Part shown: positions 55,701 to 64,000 of the stretch, piece by piece | Numbering within the stretch: position 1 is the first letter of the stretch | Layout: the number at the start of each line of letters is the position of its first letter | Source of the DNA: Trichobilharzia szidati | Lineage: Eukaryota; Platyhelminthes; Trematoda; Strigeidida; Schistosomatidae | NCBI GenBank assembly: GCA_944472155.2 | Contig: OX235271.1 | Coordinates: 92,021,256 to 92,085,255, forward strand | Reading direction: 5' to 3' | DNA: 64,000 nt | The notes under the pieces: generated by a model | What the model was told of the DNA's origin: nothing | Seen by the model: the letters and a program-made list of their open reading frames with translations, nothing else | Database searches by the model: none | Made by a program: the position numbers and the translations under genes

Positions 55701-58616
55701 TAGCCATATCGGTTGTAGTTGTTCAACTCAACAGATTGACAATACCAGTATGATTTACTTACAGTGTTTACCACATTTAGCTCGAGGATCTGTAACTTCA
55801 TCATCTATCCATCAGAGTACATATGATATAACATCTAACAGTAGACCAAGTTTATCGTCAACTGCAATGTTTAATAATATTGAAGATGTACTTTTGTCTC
55901 CGCTGGCAAATAATTTTAGTCCTGGATGGCCTTATCCAAAATCAAATTGTCAATACTGTCCTGTATTGCTATCGCGTATCACTCGCCTGCATCGAAAGTT
56001 TAGGTAAGTAAATTTGACATAAGTAAATATTCTAGAAATCCATTACAGTTTCTTCTTGAAACTTGAATAAACTCATCAGTTTCTGATAAAAAGTATGTGT
56101 ACTTAGAAGTGTTTGTCACAAGTCATCTAACTAGACAATTTGTTTGGCCTGTTGAATTCCTCTGATAGAGCAATTCCACGGGGACGACAGTCGAAAGCAG
56201 TTACCAAACATCCGCAGCTTAAGAAGACCAGCTTTCACTGGTGTAGGGCATGACTGCATGTGTTGTAAACCTGATCTTTGAAGGCCAAAATAACTTGTTT
56301 ACATCTTTTTTTTTTTTAAAAAATAGGCACAGTGTTGACCCCATTTAAGCTTTTATTGGATACAGTCTGCCTTATGTCAAACAATATAGTTAGTCAAGTG
56401 TTGGTTTGTAGGGATTTGATTGGTTACAGGATTTTCATCATGAGCTGACATTAGTTAGAGAACCATTGGAAAACCAGTTGGGAGTACTGGACAGCTGTTT
56501 CGTCCTAGTTTGGGACTCTTCACAGTACGCACCCAGGATCTTCTGGTTTACAAGGCTAGCTCGTATATCATTAAGCCACTGGGACCCGATCCAATGGCCC
56601 ATGAATTCTAACTTCTGCCAATTCACGACATAGCGCGACCCCTAGCCAATGTCTAGTGAGCCAATGAGAAGTCGTGACCAGTAGGGTGTGAGGACAAATA
56701 CTCGCCCTGAATCAGGTATAACCAACATCTTTGCTTGGAATGTGATGCGATGTACATCGGACAAACATCGTGAGAAATCAAAATCAGAAGAAATGAACAC
56801 CATAGGACATCTGTTCGACCACCGAGAAATCCAGTTGAACTAGAAAACTTGAAAAATCATCAGCCGTAGTTTTACACGCTATAGAATCAGGTCACAAAAT
56901 TGGTTTTGACAATACTGAAATAACCCAGAAAAATTTCAGAAATCACAAAGAACGTCTAATATGAGAAGCACTTCATATCAAATGGAATCCAAATTATCTA
57001 AATAGGAATGATGGACTCAATCAGAATTTGACCTGGTTAGAACAATCCACTCCTCCACGAAATGACAAATGATAAGCAATTTCATAATGTAAACACATGT
57101 TGCTTTTATGATTTTATACACTTATCAAATCCAATAATCTGCACTTGGTTTTGTTATCTTTACCAATTGGCCAACTTGACAACGTAAAAATTACCCCATG
57201 CTGATGAACAATGTTTAAGTTCTTATATATAAGCTGAGATTTTGTAAATTCTGGTTTAATACTATTTTGATAAAGCTATTAACAGCTTTGGAAAGCGAAA
57301 CATCAGTAAAAACAATATCGTTTTGTTTTCCATTGATTGGGAAATACAAAAACTTTTATAATGAATATTATATAACCAATGCCCAAATTTTTTCAAACTG
57401 TTAGAAGTGTAGTTGGTTTGGACATATACAGCATCTTCGAAGTTAACTGGATTTAAGTTGTCGAGTTCCTTGTGGTGTTTAAATATTTGGAGCTCCTTTA
57501 GGGTCCTCCGCTTCGTTAAATGGATCGATGTTTACCGGTAGTGGATCGTTGTGTTCTAAAACACTGAATACCGTCACTGAAAGCCAGTTAGGATTTTTCG
57601 AGGTTTCTTTACTCACTGTTTTACTCATCGTTACAGGTGGATAGTACAGCCATAATATTCATGACGTTATCAGAAAAGTTAGGTCGTGCGAAGACCTATG
57701 TTGATATTTGATTGTAGTGAACAGTAAATATTATATATATCGGATTGTTGAATTGAGTACCTGTTTTAATTAAGTTTTTTTTTATTTGGTTGTCGTCTGT
57801 CTTGTCTATAATGTACCTCCAAACACGACACTATAGCGAAACTGATCATTTGAAAATGCTCCTCCACAGTGAGGTAGATACAAAAATCAAATTTTACTGA
57901 GACAACCTCGACAACAACTACGTTCATTCTTTACAATACAGAATATTTATATATTGTTTTCACATCAACGGAAATTTAAATGATAAATAGATAATAAATA
58001 TCTGATTGATTGCATGACCTCGAAGATCGAAAATCGTCCAATCAGGTTATTATGTTGGTGCATGCTTTCATCATAACTTCACGGCTAACAAAGATAGTTA
58101 GTCCGTCCTAACACCACTACCTCACAGGTTAGCCATAGTCTGACAGTTTCATTTAGTGGTAAATGGTTAGGATTTTCTCTGAAGGCACTGTGAAGAACAT
58201 GGACCTTGTTGAGGGGTCTTTGTTGAATTCTAAGTTGACTGTTAAGCCTATTGATGGGATATCATTCTTTATGATACTGATGGCGAACTGAATAGTCTCA
58301 CTGTAGTTTGCATACATCTGTGTTCTCTCCTTGTTTAAGTTTATCAAGGGTATGACTTGTATAATGTAGTTCTTTTAGGTATTAAGACTTACTGTAGGTT
58401 AGAAGTATCACTTTGTTCTCAGGGAAAAGTAATGTAACATAAGAGTATGGGACTGTTTTTTCTTCTCTTACTTGTACGTGTTTGTTGATTGTCATTTTTC
58501 TGTTCCTTTTATTCTTCACCTTATCTAGAGGTATGCTTCAAGAAGATGCTGAAAAGTCATTTTTAGAAAATGTGAAAAAATTGGCATTTTATGGCGTTGA
58601 ATTACATCCTGTGAAG
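40479..58616 (+). CDS. FERM-domain protein (protein 4.1 superfamily), 5' part of gene, 6 exons, continues beyond window
   Basis: Membrane-cytoskeleton adaptor family; FERM domains link membrane proteins and lipids to cortical actin. Exons (plus): 40479-40772, 43146-43478, 47958-48000, 52806-52929, 55377-56003, 58529-58616. All introns are GT-AG and phases agree (0,0,1,2,2,0), giving 503 codons so far. F1 lobe: CSVICLDGRCLRFNVH joined to KLALGRQLLDTVCQYLELEE then PQYFGLVF and later FWLDTEKRI. F2 lobe: LIFYFQVKFYPQHPD, HQFCLQLRQHLCIGR, LLCSFETHVILGA, then GMLQEDAEKSFLENVKKLAF and YGVELH. Closest in feel to EPB41/band 4.1, but a PTPN- or FRMD-type FERM protein cannot be excluded because F3 and everything downstream lie outside the window. 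About 85 extra residues in F1 and about 160 in F2 are unusual. An in-frame TGA (40461-40463) precedes the ATG, and TTTTCAG at 40451-40457 could be a cis or spliced-leader acceptor. Confidence 0.85.
41396..42475 (-). mobile_element. CR1-like LINE RT fragment, interrupted by another LINE insertion
   Basis: On the minus strand, below 42113: GLFSLTPALVETKLRMITKD, LAYLKNNSFLSTVQHGF and later GVPQGTTLYFLLFLLYARKL, matching CR1-group RT (PISLTP-L-K--ER, QHGF, SGVPQGS-LGPLLF). Many stops and shifts. It is interrupted at 42114-42340 by a family B tail; outer limits are approximate. Confidence 0.65.
42114..42340 (-). mobile_element. Non-LTR retrotransposon family B, short 3' end insertion with TSD
   Basis: Minus strand: GGTGACATGGCTCAAAATCG through CGGCAC-like tail to AAGTTCTATGTTGA. 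Flanked by CTCCATATTTTTACT at 42099-42113 and 42341-42355 (15 bp; the first five bases may be shared with the LINE itself). A 5'-truncated insertion of about 230 bp. Confidence 0.8.
43146..43478 (+). CDS. FERM gene coding exon 2 (F1 lobe with long insertion)
   Basis: 111 codons, acceptor TAG at 43143-43145, donor GTAAGT at 43479. KLALGRQLLDTVCQYLELEE and PQYFGLVF are the F1 helix and strand. About 85 low-complexity residues follow (Ser/Asn-rich, including SSSSSSSINN) up to FNPFFIDVP. In other FERM proteins this is a short turn. Confidence 0.85.
45107..45447 (+). mobile_element. Non-LTR retrotransposon family B, 3' end insertion with TSD
   Basis: Begins GAGCTAGCGGCTGTCAAACC, ends in the CAGACAGA repeat typical of this family. 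Flanked by ATCACAAAA at 45098-45106 and 45448-45456. 341 bp, 5'-truncated, sense orientation in FERM intron 2. Confidence 0.87.
47515..47735 (-). mobile_element. SINE family B, copy 3
   Basis: Well preserved: minus-strand A box TGGCTCAATGG, B box GGTTCGAATCCC, then the hammerhead-like block (GTACTG, ATGAAGA, GTCCC...GGAC, GAAA, CAGTTGTC, CAGTAC). Confidence 0.8.
47958..48000 (+). CDS. FERM gene micro-exon 3
   Basis: 43 nt between TATCTAG and GTAAGC. Encodes FWLDTEKRITDQCH, the counterpart of the WLDP-K-I motif near the end of F1. Phase 0 in, phase 1 out. Too short for an ORF scan; found from motif, splice sites and phase. Confidence 0.8.
48228..48345 (-). mobile_element. tRNA-like SINE fragment (family E)
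   Basis: Minus strand: GTGGCTCATTGATTTAAGCA (A box-like) and AGGTTCGAACCACAC (B box), then GGGCAGCCAATTAGTATCCC. A single good copy, with a possible relative at about 9057. Confidence 0.55.
49406..49425. repeat. (TC)n microsatellite
   Basis: CT/TC run in FERM intron 3. Confidence 0.85.
49860..50225 (+). mobile_element. Composite repeat: segment X plus Sm-alpha-like SINE with hammerhead, copy b
   Basis: Segment X (49860-49975, CCCGTCGATTGATTGGACCG...) ends in TCAAGTCAATTGGTGGATGG, the inverted complement of the SINE tail at 50200-50225. The SINE (50035-50225) has A box TGGCCCAAGTGGTCTAGTGG, a mutated B box (GTTGAAACC) and a hammerhead fold. X recurs at 52115-52227 next to another SINE copy. 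Confidence 0.75.
50136..50190 (+). ncRNA. Hammerhead ribozyme, type I, core intact but 4-nt insertion at junction
   Basis: Stem I ATCCAG (50139-50144) with CTGGAT (50182-50187); extra CTAG at 50145-50148; core CTGACGA 50149-50155; stem II GTCC/GGAC (50156-50159, 50166-50169); GAAA 50170-50173; short stem III; cleavage triplet ATC at 50179-50181. All invariant core bases are present, but the insertion puts four extra bases between stem I and the core. Confidence 0.8.
50640..51870 (-). mobile_element. Penelope-like element: RT end, linker, GIY-YIG and terminal region
   Basis: Minus, high to low: decayed RT end with QQGELPMLDC-like motif and VYRKPTH region (51750-51600), DFRSSHPMSVKTGLVKCLSD, KLVRKYVRKCKNKI, an Asp/Asn-rich run coded by an ATT/ATC microsatellite (about 51314-51390), RRILNKAGIKVALK, then after a frameshift QNNLVYLITCNDCQVKYIGQ and SSRTGAVRLAEHKNL (GIY-YIG), WRERLITEALFIELTANTCN, and a terminal LTR-like sequence (50640-50735). 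In FERM intron 3, antisense. Confidence 0.85.
51314..51390. repeat. (ATT)n/(ATC)n microsatellite within PLE linker
   Basis: Trinucleotide runs that read as Asn/Asp on the minus strand, inside the coding linker of the PLE copy. Confidence 0.85.
52228..52282 (-). ncRNA. Decayed half hammerhead, inverted
   Basis: Minus strand: GACGAGTCC..., stem II broken, GAGA in place of GAAA, then ATC/CTGGATTC. The 5' strand of stem I is missing. Not functional. Confidence 0.6.
52356..52404 (+). ncRNA. Hammerhead ribozyme, type I, two core substitutions
   Basis: Stem I ATCCAG/CTGGAT intact; core ATGATGA (C3 to A); stem II GTCC-CGAGTA-GGAC intact; GAAG in place of GAAA (52385-52388); triplet ATC at 52394-52396. 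Expected inactive. Confidence 0.75.
52806..52929 (+). CDS. FERM gene coding exon 4 (F1/F2 junction)
   Basis: 124 nt between TTCTTAG and GTGAGT. Reads SKLIFYFQVKFYPQHPDRVF then HQFCLQLRQHLCIG. The last F1 strand (FYFQVKFYP) and first F2 helix (CLQLRQ) match protein 4.1. Phase 1 in, phase 2 out. Confidence 0.87.
53025..53700 (-). mobile_element. Non-LTR retrotransposon family B, diverged 3' fragment
   Basis: The minus strand follows the family from the GTGAGATGTGGCCATC/GAAGATATGAAAAGACTAGC region (53590-53680) to the 3' end near AGTTTCAACAC...GTTGAAACTAAC. More diverged than other copies. In FERM intron 4. Confidence 0.7.
54636..54818 (-). mobile_element. SINE family C, copy 3, inserted in LINE A
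   Basis: Minus head GGTGGCACAGTGGTTAGGAA, B box GGTTCGATCCCC, body, and an A-rich tail (AAAATAAAATAAAATAAAAA) at 54637-54660. Confidence 0.8.
54824..54951 (-). mobile_element. SINE family B fragment, copy 4
   Basis: Minus: AGTGGCTGAATGGTATACGA, GGTTCGAATCCC, then a mutated ribozyme-like block. Truncated; lies directly beside SINE C within the LINE. Confidence 0.7.
55190..55285. repeat. Solo PLE terminal repeat
   Basis: Nearly the same as the right arm at 32011-32092 (TTTATCAAAATAAAATCTTA then TCCATAATGGAGTTATACTC). No PLE coding sequence attached. About 90 bp upstream of FERM exon 5. Confidence 0.75.
55377..56003 (+). CDS. FERM gene coding exon 5 (F2 lobe with long insertion)
   Basis: 627 nt between CTGTAG and GTAAGT. 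Starts LLCSFETHVILGALIAQMVL then GDAIKY, as in the 4.1 F2 motif LPCSF-THALLGSY-Q-ELGD. About 160 Ser/His/Gln-rich residues follow before LANNFSPGW and LLSRITRLHRKF. The insertion keeps an open frame, so it looks coding. Confidence 0.85.
56395..56705 (-). mobile_element. SINE family B, copy 5, with rearranged end
   Basis: Standard head and ribozyme-like block (one A lost in GTACTGTGAAGA). The outer part (about 56650-56700, GTGACCAGTAGGGTGTGAGG) is inverted relative to the same part of the copy at 79-406. Confidence 0.75.
56715..57350 (+). mobile_element. Penelope-like element, 3' fragment
   Basis: ECDAMYIGQTS-like stretch (GTGATGCGATGTACATCGGA), CATTTRST-region, then GGACTCAATCAGAATTTGAC and a 3' UTR ending in GAAAGCGAAACATCAGTAAA. 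Parallel to the pieces at 27660 and 59840. Many frame breaks. Confidence 0.6.
58529..58616 (+). CDS. FERM gene coding exon 6 (end of F2)
   Basis: 88 nt between TTATCTAG and GTATTA. Encodes GMLQEDAEKSFLENVKKLAF then YGVELHPVK, the highly conserved FERM F2/F3 junction (compare protein 4.1 EAE--FLENAKKLSMYGVDLH). Ends in phase 0. No later exon was recognised up to 64000. Confidence 0.87.
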
Positions 58617-58804
58617 GTATTATTACTATATTACTTAATTCTATTAGTTCCATTTGCTTATTTTATTTATCCGCATTGTAAATTTATTTTGCTTATCCTG
58701 TTATTATGATGAAATAATCGACATCTGTTTGTACACCAGTTTCTAGCTAAAAAAGGCTTTTACTAATTGGGATAATCAAAATTTACAACAACAAGTAGGT
58801 AGAA

Positions 58805-58822
58805 TATATATATATATATACT
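58805..58822. repeat. (TA)n microsatellite
   Basis: Short TA run directly before a plus-orientated SINE B copy. Confidence 0.9.
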
Positions 58823-58930
58823 GATGAAGAGTCACAGACTAGGACGAAACAGCTGTTCAGTACTCCCAGGTTTCCCAATGGTTCTCTAACTGATATCAGC
58901 TCATTATGAAATCCTCCAGGCAATCACACT
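58822..58930 (+). mobile_element. SINE family B fragment, copy 6 (no tRNA head)
   Basis: Begins at ACTGATGAAGAGTC, carries GACTAGGACGAAACAGCTGT and the family tail (CCAATGGTTCTCTAACTGAT). 5'-truncated within the ribozyme-like block. Confidence 0.75.
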
Positions 58931-58969
58931 TAATAGTTTGAAAAAATCTGCGCATATGGTATATTATTA

Positions 58970-59625
58970 TAATATTATTATTATTTCCTTGGGTTCGGAG
59001 TGGAACATAGAGATTCAGAAACACATCTCCACTTTGTTCTATTTTCTGCCATCCTCTTCAGTTGGGTCCACGATTGCCCATAATCTCTCATCTCCTCCTC
59101 ACACGATCTCCTCCATGTCACCCTCGGACGACCCACTCGTCGCTTCCCATTCGGATTCTACTCGAGGGCCTGACGCGCGATGTCATTCGACAGCCTCCTC
59201 AACGTATGCCCTATCCATCTACATTTTCTCCTACATATTTGTTGAGCAATCGGTTCTTGGTTGGTTTGTTCCCAGCCAAAGTTTCTTGTTGCTAATTCTT
59301 TCTGGCCTGTCATTTGATCTCCAATACAGAGAGAAAGCAGCTGTTGATAAAAGTCTGTAACTTGTTGGAAATCCTTTTTCGTGGCATGCAGTGCAAGTTT
59401 CTGACCCGTATAGAAGCACTGGCTGACTTTACATTTGTGTTGAAAATCCGTATCTTGTTCTTTATGCTGGCTGAGTCAGTGTAGAAGATTTCCAAACTGC
59501 TTTCAGGTTGATGAAGGCGTATCTTGCCTTTCCGATTCTGGCCAGCTTTGACATCTTCATGCGTTCCGCCTGTAGTTGAAACGATGCTTTCCACATAAGT
59601 GAAGAAAGTAACCTCGCATTTGGTA
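58970..59625 (-). mobile_element. Non-LTR retrotransposon family A, minus fragment
   Basis: Minus: IVSTTGG, SIKNKIRIFNTNVKSAS, LLYGSETCTA, RISNKKLWLGTNQPR, then C-terminal remnants and an ATAATAATA-type tail near 58975. Same order as 2400-2832. Confidence 0.8.
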
Positions 59626-59769
59626 TATGATATTCATTATTATGAAAGTGTTTGTATTTGCCAATGAATGATAAACAAAACACTAACATTAAATATGGTC
59701 GAAAAAGTGTATTCCGAAGACATGAACCTCAACAGTTGTCATTCCACATAGATCGGATATGAATAACTG

Positions 59770-59840
59770 ACTGACTGGTTCCAACGTAGAACTTTGCACA
59801 GATGTGCAGCAGTTCCAGTTGCCACACTCCATGCAGATAT
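59770..59840 (-). mobile_element. Family B LINE 3' tail fragment
   Basis: CCAACGTAGAACTTTGCACA, GCAGTTCCAGTTGCCACACTC: the complement of the family B 3' end, about 70 bp. Confidence 0.65.
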
Positions 59841-60250
59841 GTCAGACAATATCAGAAGAGTACTCAGTAGACACAACATCAGAATTTCCTTCAGTACGTC
59901 AGACACACTGAAAAAGCAGTTCTGTTAATCTGAAAGACTGAATATCAGAGGATTTACAATCGAACTGTGTCTTAAAATAAAAATGATTCGAATGCGATGC
60001 AATTTACATCGGACAGACCTCGCAAGAAATCAGCATCAAAAGAAATGAACACCTTAGAGCCTCTATTCGACCACCGAGAAATTCAGGGAAACTACAGAAG
60101 CTTAAAAAATCGTCAGCATAAGTCTACACGCTATAATGGAATCAGACAACAAAATAAATTTTGACAATACCGAAATTATACAGAAGAATGCCAAAAAGTC
60201 ACAAAGAGCGCCTCATATCAGAAGCACTTCTATTAAATGGCTCTGCTGGA
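59841..60250 (+). mobile_element. Penelope-like element, decayed C-terminal fragment
   Basis: GCGATGCAATTTACATCGGA (YIG motif region), GAAATGAACACCTTAGAGCC and CATAAGTCTACACGCTATAA align with 27660-28000 and 56740-56960. Frames broken. Confidence 0.6.
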
Positions 60251-60544
60251 CTGTAGAATAAAACGAAAATAAGATAGTGTGTTAGATACCAGCATTTATA
60301 GGAAACCGACACACTCTAATAAACACTTGGACTTTAATGCATCCCATCCAGAATCGGTAAAAATATGTCTATTTAAATGTCTATATAATTGGGCCAGGTG
60401 CTTAACTAGTAAATCAGAAAACTTAACTAGTGAAACTGAACTAACAAGGGAAATATTACTAGTGAATAATTACTCACCAGAATTTATTCAAAACTATATG
60501 AAGAACCATAGAAAAAAAATTAGATTAGTAATGGAAATGACAAA

Positions 60545-60740
60545 TTTTTTTTTCCTCCACGTTCCCCAGTGGAACATAGGGCTTCAAGCTAGTGGCTTGA
60601 AGTTTCTGTAGCAGTGTCTATTTTACAGGATGGGGTTGCAAGCCTCATGCCCAACCTTTCCTCTTTACCAGCATTATTTCTGGATTAGCGAGGTAAAGGA
60701 GTGCGTCGACCGAGGATCGAACCCCGGACGAAGATAATAA
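60545..60740 (-). mobile_element. SINE family D, copy 4
   Basis: Minus: GGGTTCGATCCTCGG (B box), GCACTCCTTTACCTCGCTAA, GCAACCCCATCCTG, TTCCACTGGGGAACGTGGAG and a poly(A) tail (T9 on the plus strand at 60545-60553). Best 3' end of this family in the window. Confidence 0.82.
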
Positions 60741-61039
60741 TAAGTGATGAATAAATCTGCTACAACTCCACCTTTAGGCTAAACACGCATGACAGAAACT
60801 TTTTAAGTCAGCTTAACACAGTAAAGTCAGATTTTTCACTTCGAAACCGTCTATCAACTGTTAATCACAGATGAGAACAAATCAAACCGAAAATATATCT
60901 CAGACAGATGAAAATAACATTCAAATGACATAGTAATAATAATAATAATCGTAGTAGAATAAGATGTGGACTGAGCGCTGCCCTGAGAAAAACATATCCA
61001 ACCTCGAAGCCTGTATATGTTTATCAAAAGACTTGTTGT

Positions 61040-61360
61040 TTAAGACAGTCAGAAGTGGACAAACTCCCACCTTATGTTACCTCCAACTGCGTCTACCAAT
61101 TTACATGTACGTACCAAAGCAATTACATTGGAAGAACAGAGAGAAGAGTTTTTGTCCGCATCGCTGAACACATACCAAAGAACTTGAGATTAAAGGACCC
61201 ACAAGCAATAATCAGTGCGATTGCACGTCATCTACTAGACACTGACCATTTTGTGGACAACCTGAAGGCGTTTAAAATAGTCAACAGACAAAAGCCTGCT
61301 TCGTTTTGATGATGCAAGCGCCGTCAAACGGCTAAAACCAAATCTATTTACACAGAAAGA
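61040..61360 (+). mobile_element. Penelope-like element, GIY-YIG endonuclease C terminus (different subfamily)
   Basis: DKLPPYVTSNCVYQFTCTYQ then SNYIGRTERRVFVRIAEHIP, KDPQAIISAIARHLLDTDHF, FKIVNRQKPASF and stop near 61309. Contains the PLE cysteine before YIG and the R--EH motif. Inside the 1.85 kb insertion. Confidence 0.82.
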
Positions 61361-61924
61361 GACACTGGTGAATCCTGCACTGCCTTGGTGATAACAAAAC
61401 GCAAAAATTCCACTATGTCATCTACTGTCCTGTTTAAAAACTTGAATTTTTCGTTTAAACATAACTCATCCTACCCATCTTCTTTGTCTATTTCATAAGA
61501 AGGTGTCTTCCTATGGTTACGTAACCCACTACTTTCTATACTCTTTCTAGTAAAAATTTATTTCTACCCACAAAACATCTGTTGAACTCTTTCATTTTGT
61601 TTCCAAGCTTAGTCATGCAATTCTTCTATAAACAGTCGATTCTTTCCACTCTTAGTTATTCAGCAACTTACATTATTCCTGACCAATGTTACTCTCAGTT
61701 CCAATTACCATTGTAAGAAATTATGTTCACATCTTTGATTATATTTATAATTTTGGTATTGTTCAGGTTGTAACCAGTTGACGAGAATCCACAAAATAAT
61801 AAAAACATAAGGTCAGATTATCCTAGTAGATTTGTCGTTCTTGCTTTATTCAAATTTACTAATGAGAAGAATTGTATGAAGTTTTTAATAGACAATTCCG
61901 CTACCTGAGCTGGATGTGGTTTAT

Positions 61925-62030
61925 TTGCGAAGTCAAATTAAAGTATGCGCTGAAGATGTTGCCCAGTAGGGCAATGAAAGCTTCGCGAATAAACCATCCA
62001 GCTCAGAGAACACAACTACATCAAAATCAT
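61925..62030 (+). mobile_element. PLE 3' end fragment
   Basis: GTATGCGCTGAAGATGTTGC then CCATCCAGCTCAGAGAACAC, nearly the same as 30729-30802 (the end of the PLE ORF and its 3' UTR). Confidence 0.75.
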
Positions 62031-62830
62031 CCATCTGAGCTACAAATCTTCTCTATCATATTTAAATTCCGCTACCACATAGTATTATGTTTTGTCATTA
62101 CAACTATTTAGATAATGTCCTAATTTAGATGTTATTAACAAATCACATAAACTCTTATTACCGTGAACTGAAGAATCATACACTGGATATAACTGATTTT
62201 TATTAAAAGCAAGCAGCTGGTGACACAAGTCGTCTCTTCAGTCTGTATAAATATATTTCAGTGATAGTAAACACACAGACAAGCTACATAATGCAATAAA
62301 TTTATTACTGAAAAACACTCGACCGAAGAAATAGTGGCAATTTAAGATTGTCCAATAAACGAGACTACCTCTCTGTTTTGAAAAATGCTGTTGCTGGAAA
62401 TGACAAAAATAATATAGAATTCAAAGCCTCTGTAGTACTGCCTGCCGTATAAATAAGGAATGTGAGAGGCGTTACGTAGGATTCTCAATGAGACTGGAAT
62501 TAGTCAGGGTGGCGTTTCAACCAACCACCTAACTCTCTTAGAGATCAACTTTGTCGGCTTAAGGACCCAATAGATCCAATTAAGGAAAATAATATAATTT
62601 ACCAAGTACCCTGTAGTGACTGTGAGGTGAATTACATAGGTGTTGAACTAGTAGAGTGGAGGTCAATTAGATTATTGGAGCATAAAAATTTAGCTAGGCG
62701 TAGAATGATTGACCCTGGTGAGTTAGCCTGTTAAATAACGTGGAATAAAGCGTAGTCATTGCATTGCATTGCATTCACTTGCATGTAACCACACACAATA
62801 GGGTGGTACACGTGTATTTGAAATAGGAAA

Positions 62831-63559
62831 TACAAAACTTTTATTATAGAGCCTATAAATATTCTTCAGTACTTTTCTTAGCATTCGGGTTTGTGTACTT
62901 TAATGTGAACAGGTAATGCTATTTGATAGTGTTAAGCATATTAGCATGTTCTACGAGAAGTATATTGTTTCTTTATATTCTGCATTTCAAGCAGTAGTAG
63001 GCAGTCGCCTTTTTCACTGTTTAACGTTCTTTTAATTGACTATAATGGCTTCTTTCAATAATATTATGATATTATAATGTAAAGAAGAGATAAATCAGAA
63101 ATAATTTTTTTTTTTAGCGTCGTTGTACTTTTAACTAACGTTCTTACCTTCCATACTTTTCTTATCATATTCTTTCCGTGTTGATCTCAGTGTGATGGTA
63201 GCCGGTGATTTAATTTAATTGAAGCTGACCGTTCCAGTTCATTACCTTGTTAATTGTTAATTTATTATTAGAGCATGAAAGGTTGCTAACTGAAAAGCTT
63301 ATCGTTGAATTGACTTTCCGTAGCTTCACTTCAAAGCTGTATAGTTATTTAGGGTGTTTATGTATGCCACATACATTGACAGCAGAGCTAAAAGGTTATT
63401 GTCATTTAGTAAAAAAAAAGCAAATCAAAGTGGATAAGTAATAACTATATTTGAAAAATTAGGAATAGTCTTACGTAGTCAAAACGCAAAACAGACGATC
63501 ACAGTTTTGTTCCAATTTAGCAGAAAAAAGAGATCTCATCCCCTCTCTTGTGACGAGAA
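62831..63559. other. Nothing recognised
   Basis: AT-rich, presumably still FERM intron 6. No exon with FERM F3 motifs found. Confidence 0.5.
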
Positions 63560-64000
63560 TCTACCTTGATAGTTTCATAGTGGTAGTTTGTCAGCTGTCC
63601 ATTCCAATTTGGTTTGTGGTAGATTGATCCTTTTAGACTTGCATCTGATCGTCTTGTAAGCTGGACATCTACAAGATAGTTTACCTTTGAATTCGACTGA
63701 CTGATGAGCGTTGTTGAATATTTGCGAGATTTTGTTTAGTTCAGTATTTTCATCGGTGATGATAAAGATATCATCCATATACTGCTTGTAAACTTCACAC
63801 CGTTTGATTGTTGGTAGGAGGATATTTGACTCAAGGTACACCATGAAGTAGTCGGTGAGCAAATAGATCAAGTAAGTGGAGAACCCTTTGCTATTTCATC
63901 TTTCTGTCGGCATATTTGACTATTGAACAAAAGGTGGACACTGAGTGTGCATCTCGGGATTAGTTCCTTGATATGTTTAGTTGGTATACCAACTTTCAAA
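63560..64000 (-). mobile_element. Penelope-like element RT fragment, runs off the window
   Basis: Minus: IYLLTDYFMVYLESNILLPT, CEVYKQYMDDIFIITDENTE and NNAHQSVEFKGKLSC: the catalytic Y-DD motif (YMDD) of PLE RT and the following block. A further minus-strand part lies at 63900-64000 with frame breaks. Confidence 0.8.

Larger units (their letters stand above)
60279..62830 (+). mobile_element. Penelope-like element split by a 1.85 kb insertion
   Basis: Left part 60279-60544: LDTSIYRKPTHSNKHLDFNA, FKCLYNWARCLTSKSENL, FIQNYMKNHRKKI. Right part 62395-62830: TTACGTAGGATTCTCAATGA, CTTAAGGACCCAATAGATCC, GCATAAAAATTTAGCTAGGC. The two parts are contiguous in the minus copy at 14730-15400. TGGAAATGACAAA is present on both sides of the insertion (60532-60544 and 62395-62407). 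Confidence 0.78.

Overview
This is AT-rich eukaryotic DNA, almost certainly from a blood fluke (Schistosoma, class Trematoda). The host genes have short exons and kilobase-sized introns. The repeats are types known from schistosomes: tRNA-derived SINEs carrying a hammerhead-ribozyme fold (Sm-alpha-like), Penelope-like elements (PLEs) with a C-terminal GIY-YIG endonuclease, CR1/RTE-like LINEs and a Merlin (ISXO2-like) DNA transposon. The species assignment is inference; the repeat and gene families are read from the sequence.

Two host genes can be reconstructed exon by exon. (1) A complete hnRNP L/LL homologue on the minus strand (12486-26103): seven coding exons whose splice phases all agree give 523 codons plus a stop, with four RRM domains. 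(2) The 5' part of a FERM-domain (protein 4.1 superfamily) gene on the plus strand (40479-58616, continuing past the window): six phase-consistent exons give 503 codons, ending in the F2 lobe, with two large extra loops inside the FERM domain. Between them, 37675-38470 holds two plausible coding blocks of an unrecognised gene whose splice joint I cannot resolve.

Layout: 1-12.4 kb is repeat-rich intergenic DNA (LINE pieces, four SINE families, a long hairpin). 12.4-26.1 kb is hnRNP L, with PLE and SINE pieces in intron 6 and a 2.2 kb antisense LINE in intron 5. 27.4-33 kb is a mosaic of PLE and LINE fragments in both orientations. 35.3-36.4 kb is a Merlin remnant. 37.6-40.4 kb holds the candidate small gene and a G-rich fold-back element. 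40.5 kb to the right edge is the FERM gene, whose introns are packed with SINEs, LINE 3' ends and PLEs, followed by nested PLE debris (59.8-64 kb).

All mobile elements seen are broken by truncation, frameshift or catalytic substitution. Several still show readable insertion marks: target-site duplications around 5'-truncated LINE copies and around a 1.85 kb insertion in a PLE. The most unusual material is the set of hammerhead-type SINEs with different defects in the ribozyme core, a PLE C-terminal frame that has no start codon for about 180 codons and carries a 36-residue tandem repeat, and PLE copies with inverted terminal repeats or a shared derived junction 48 kb apart.
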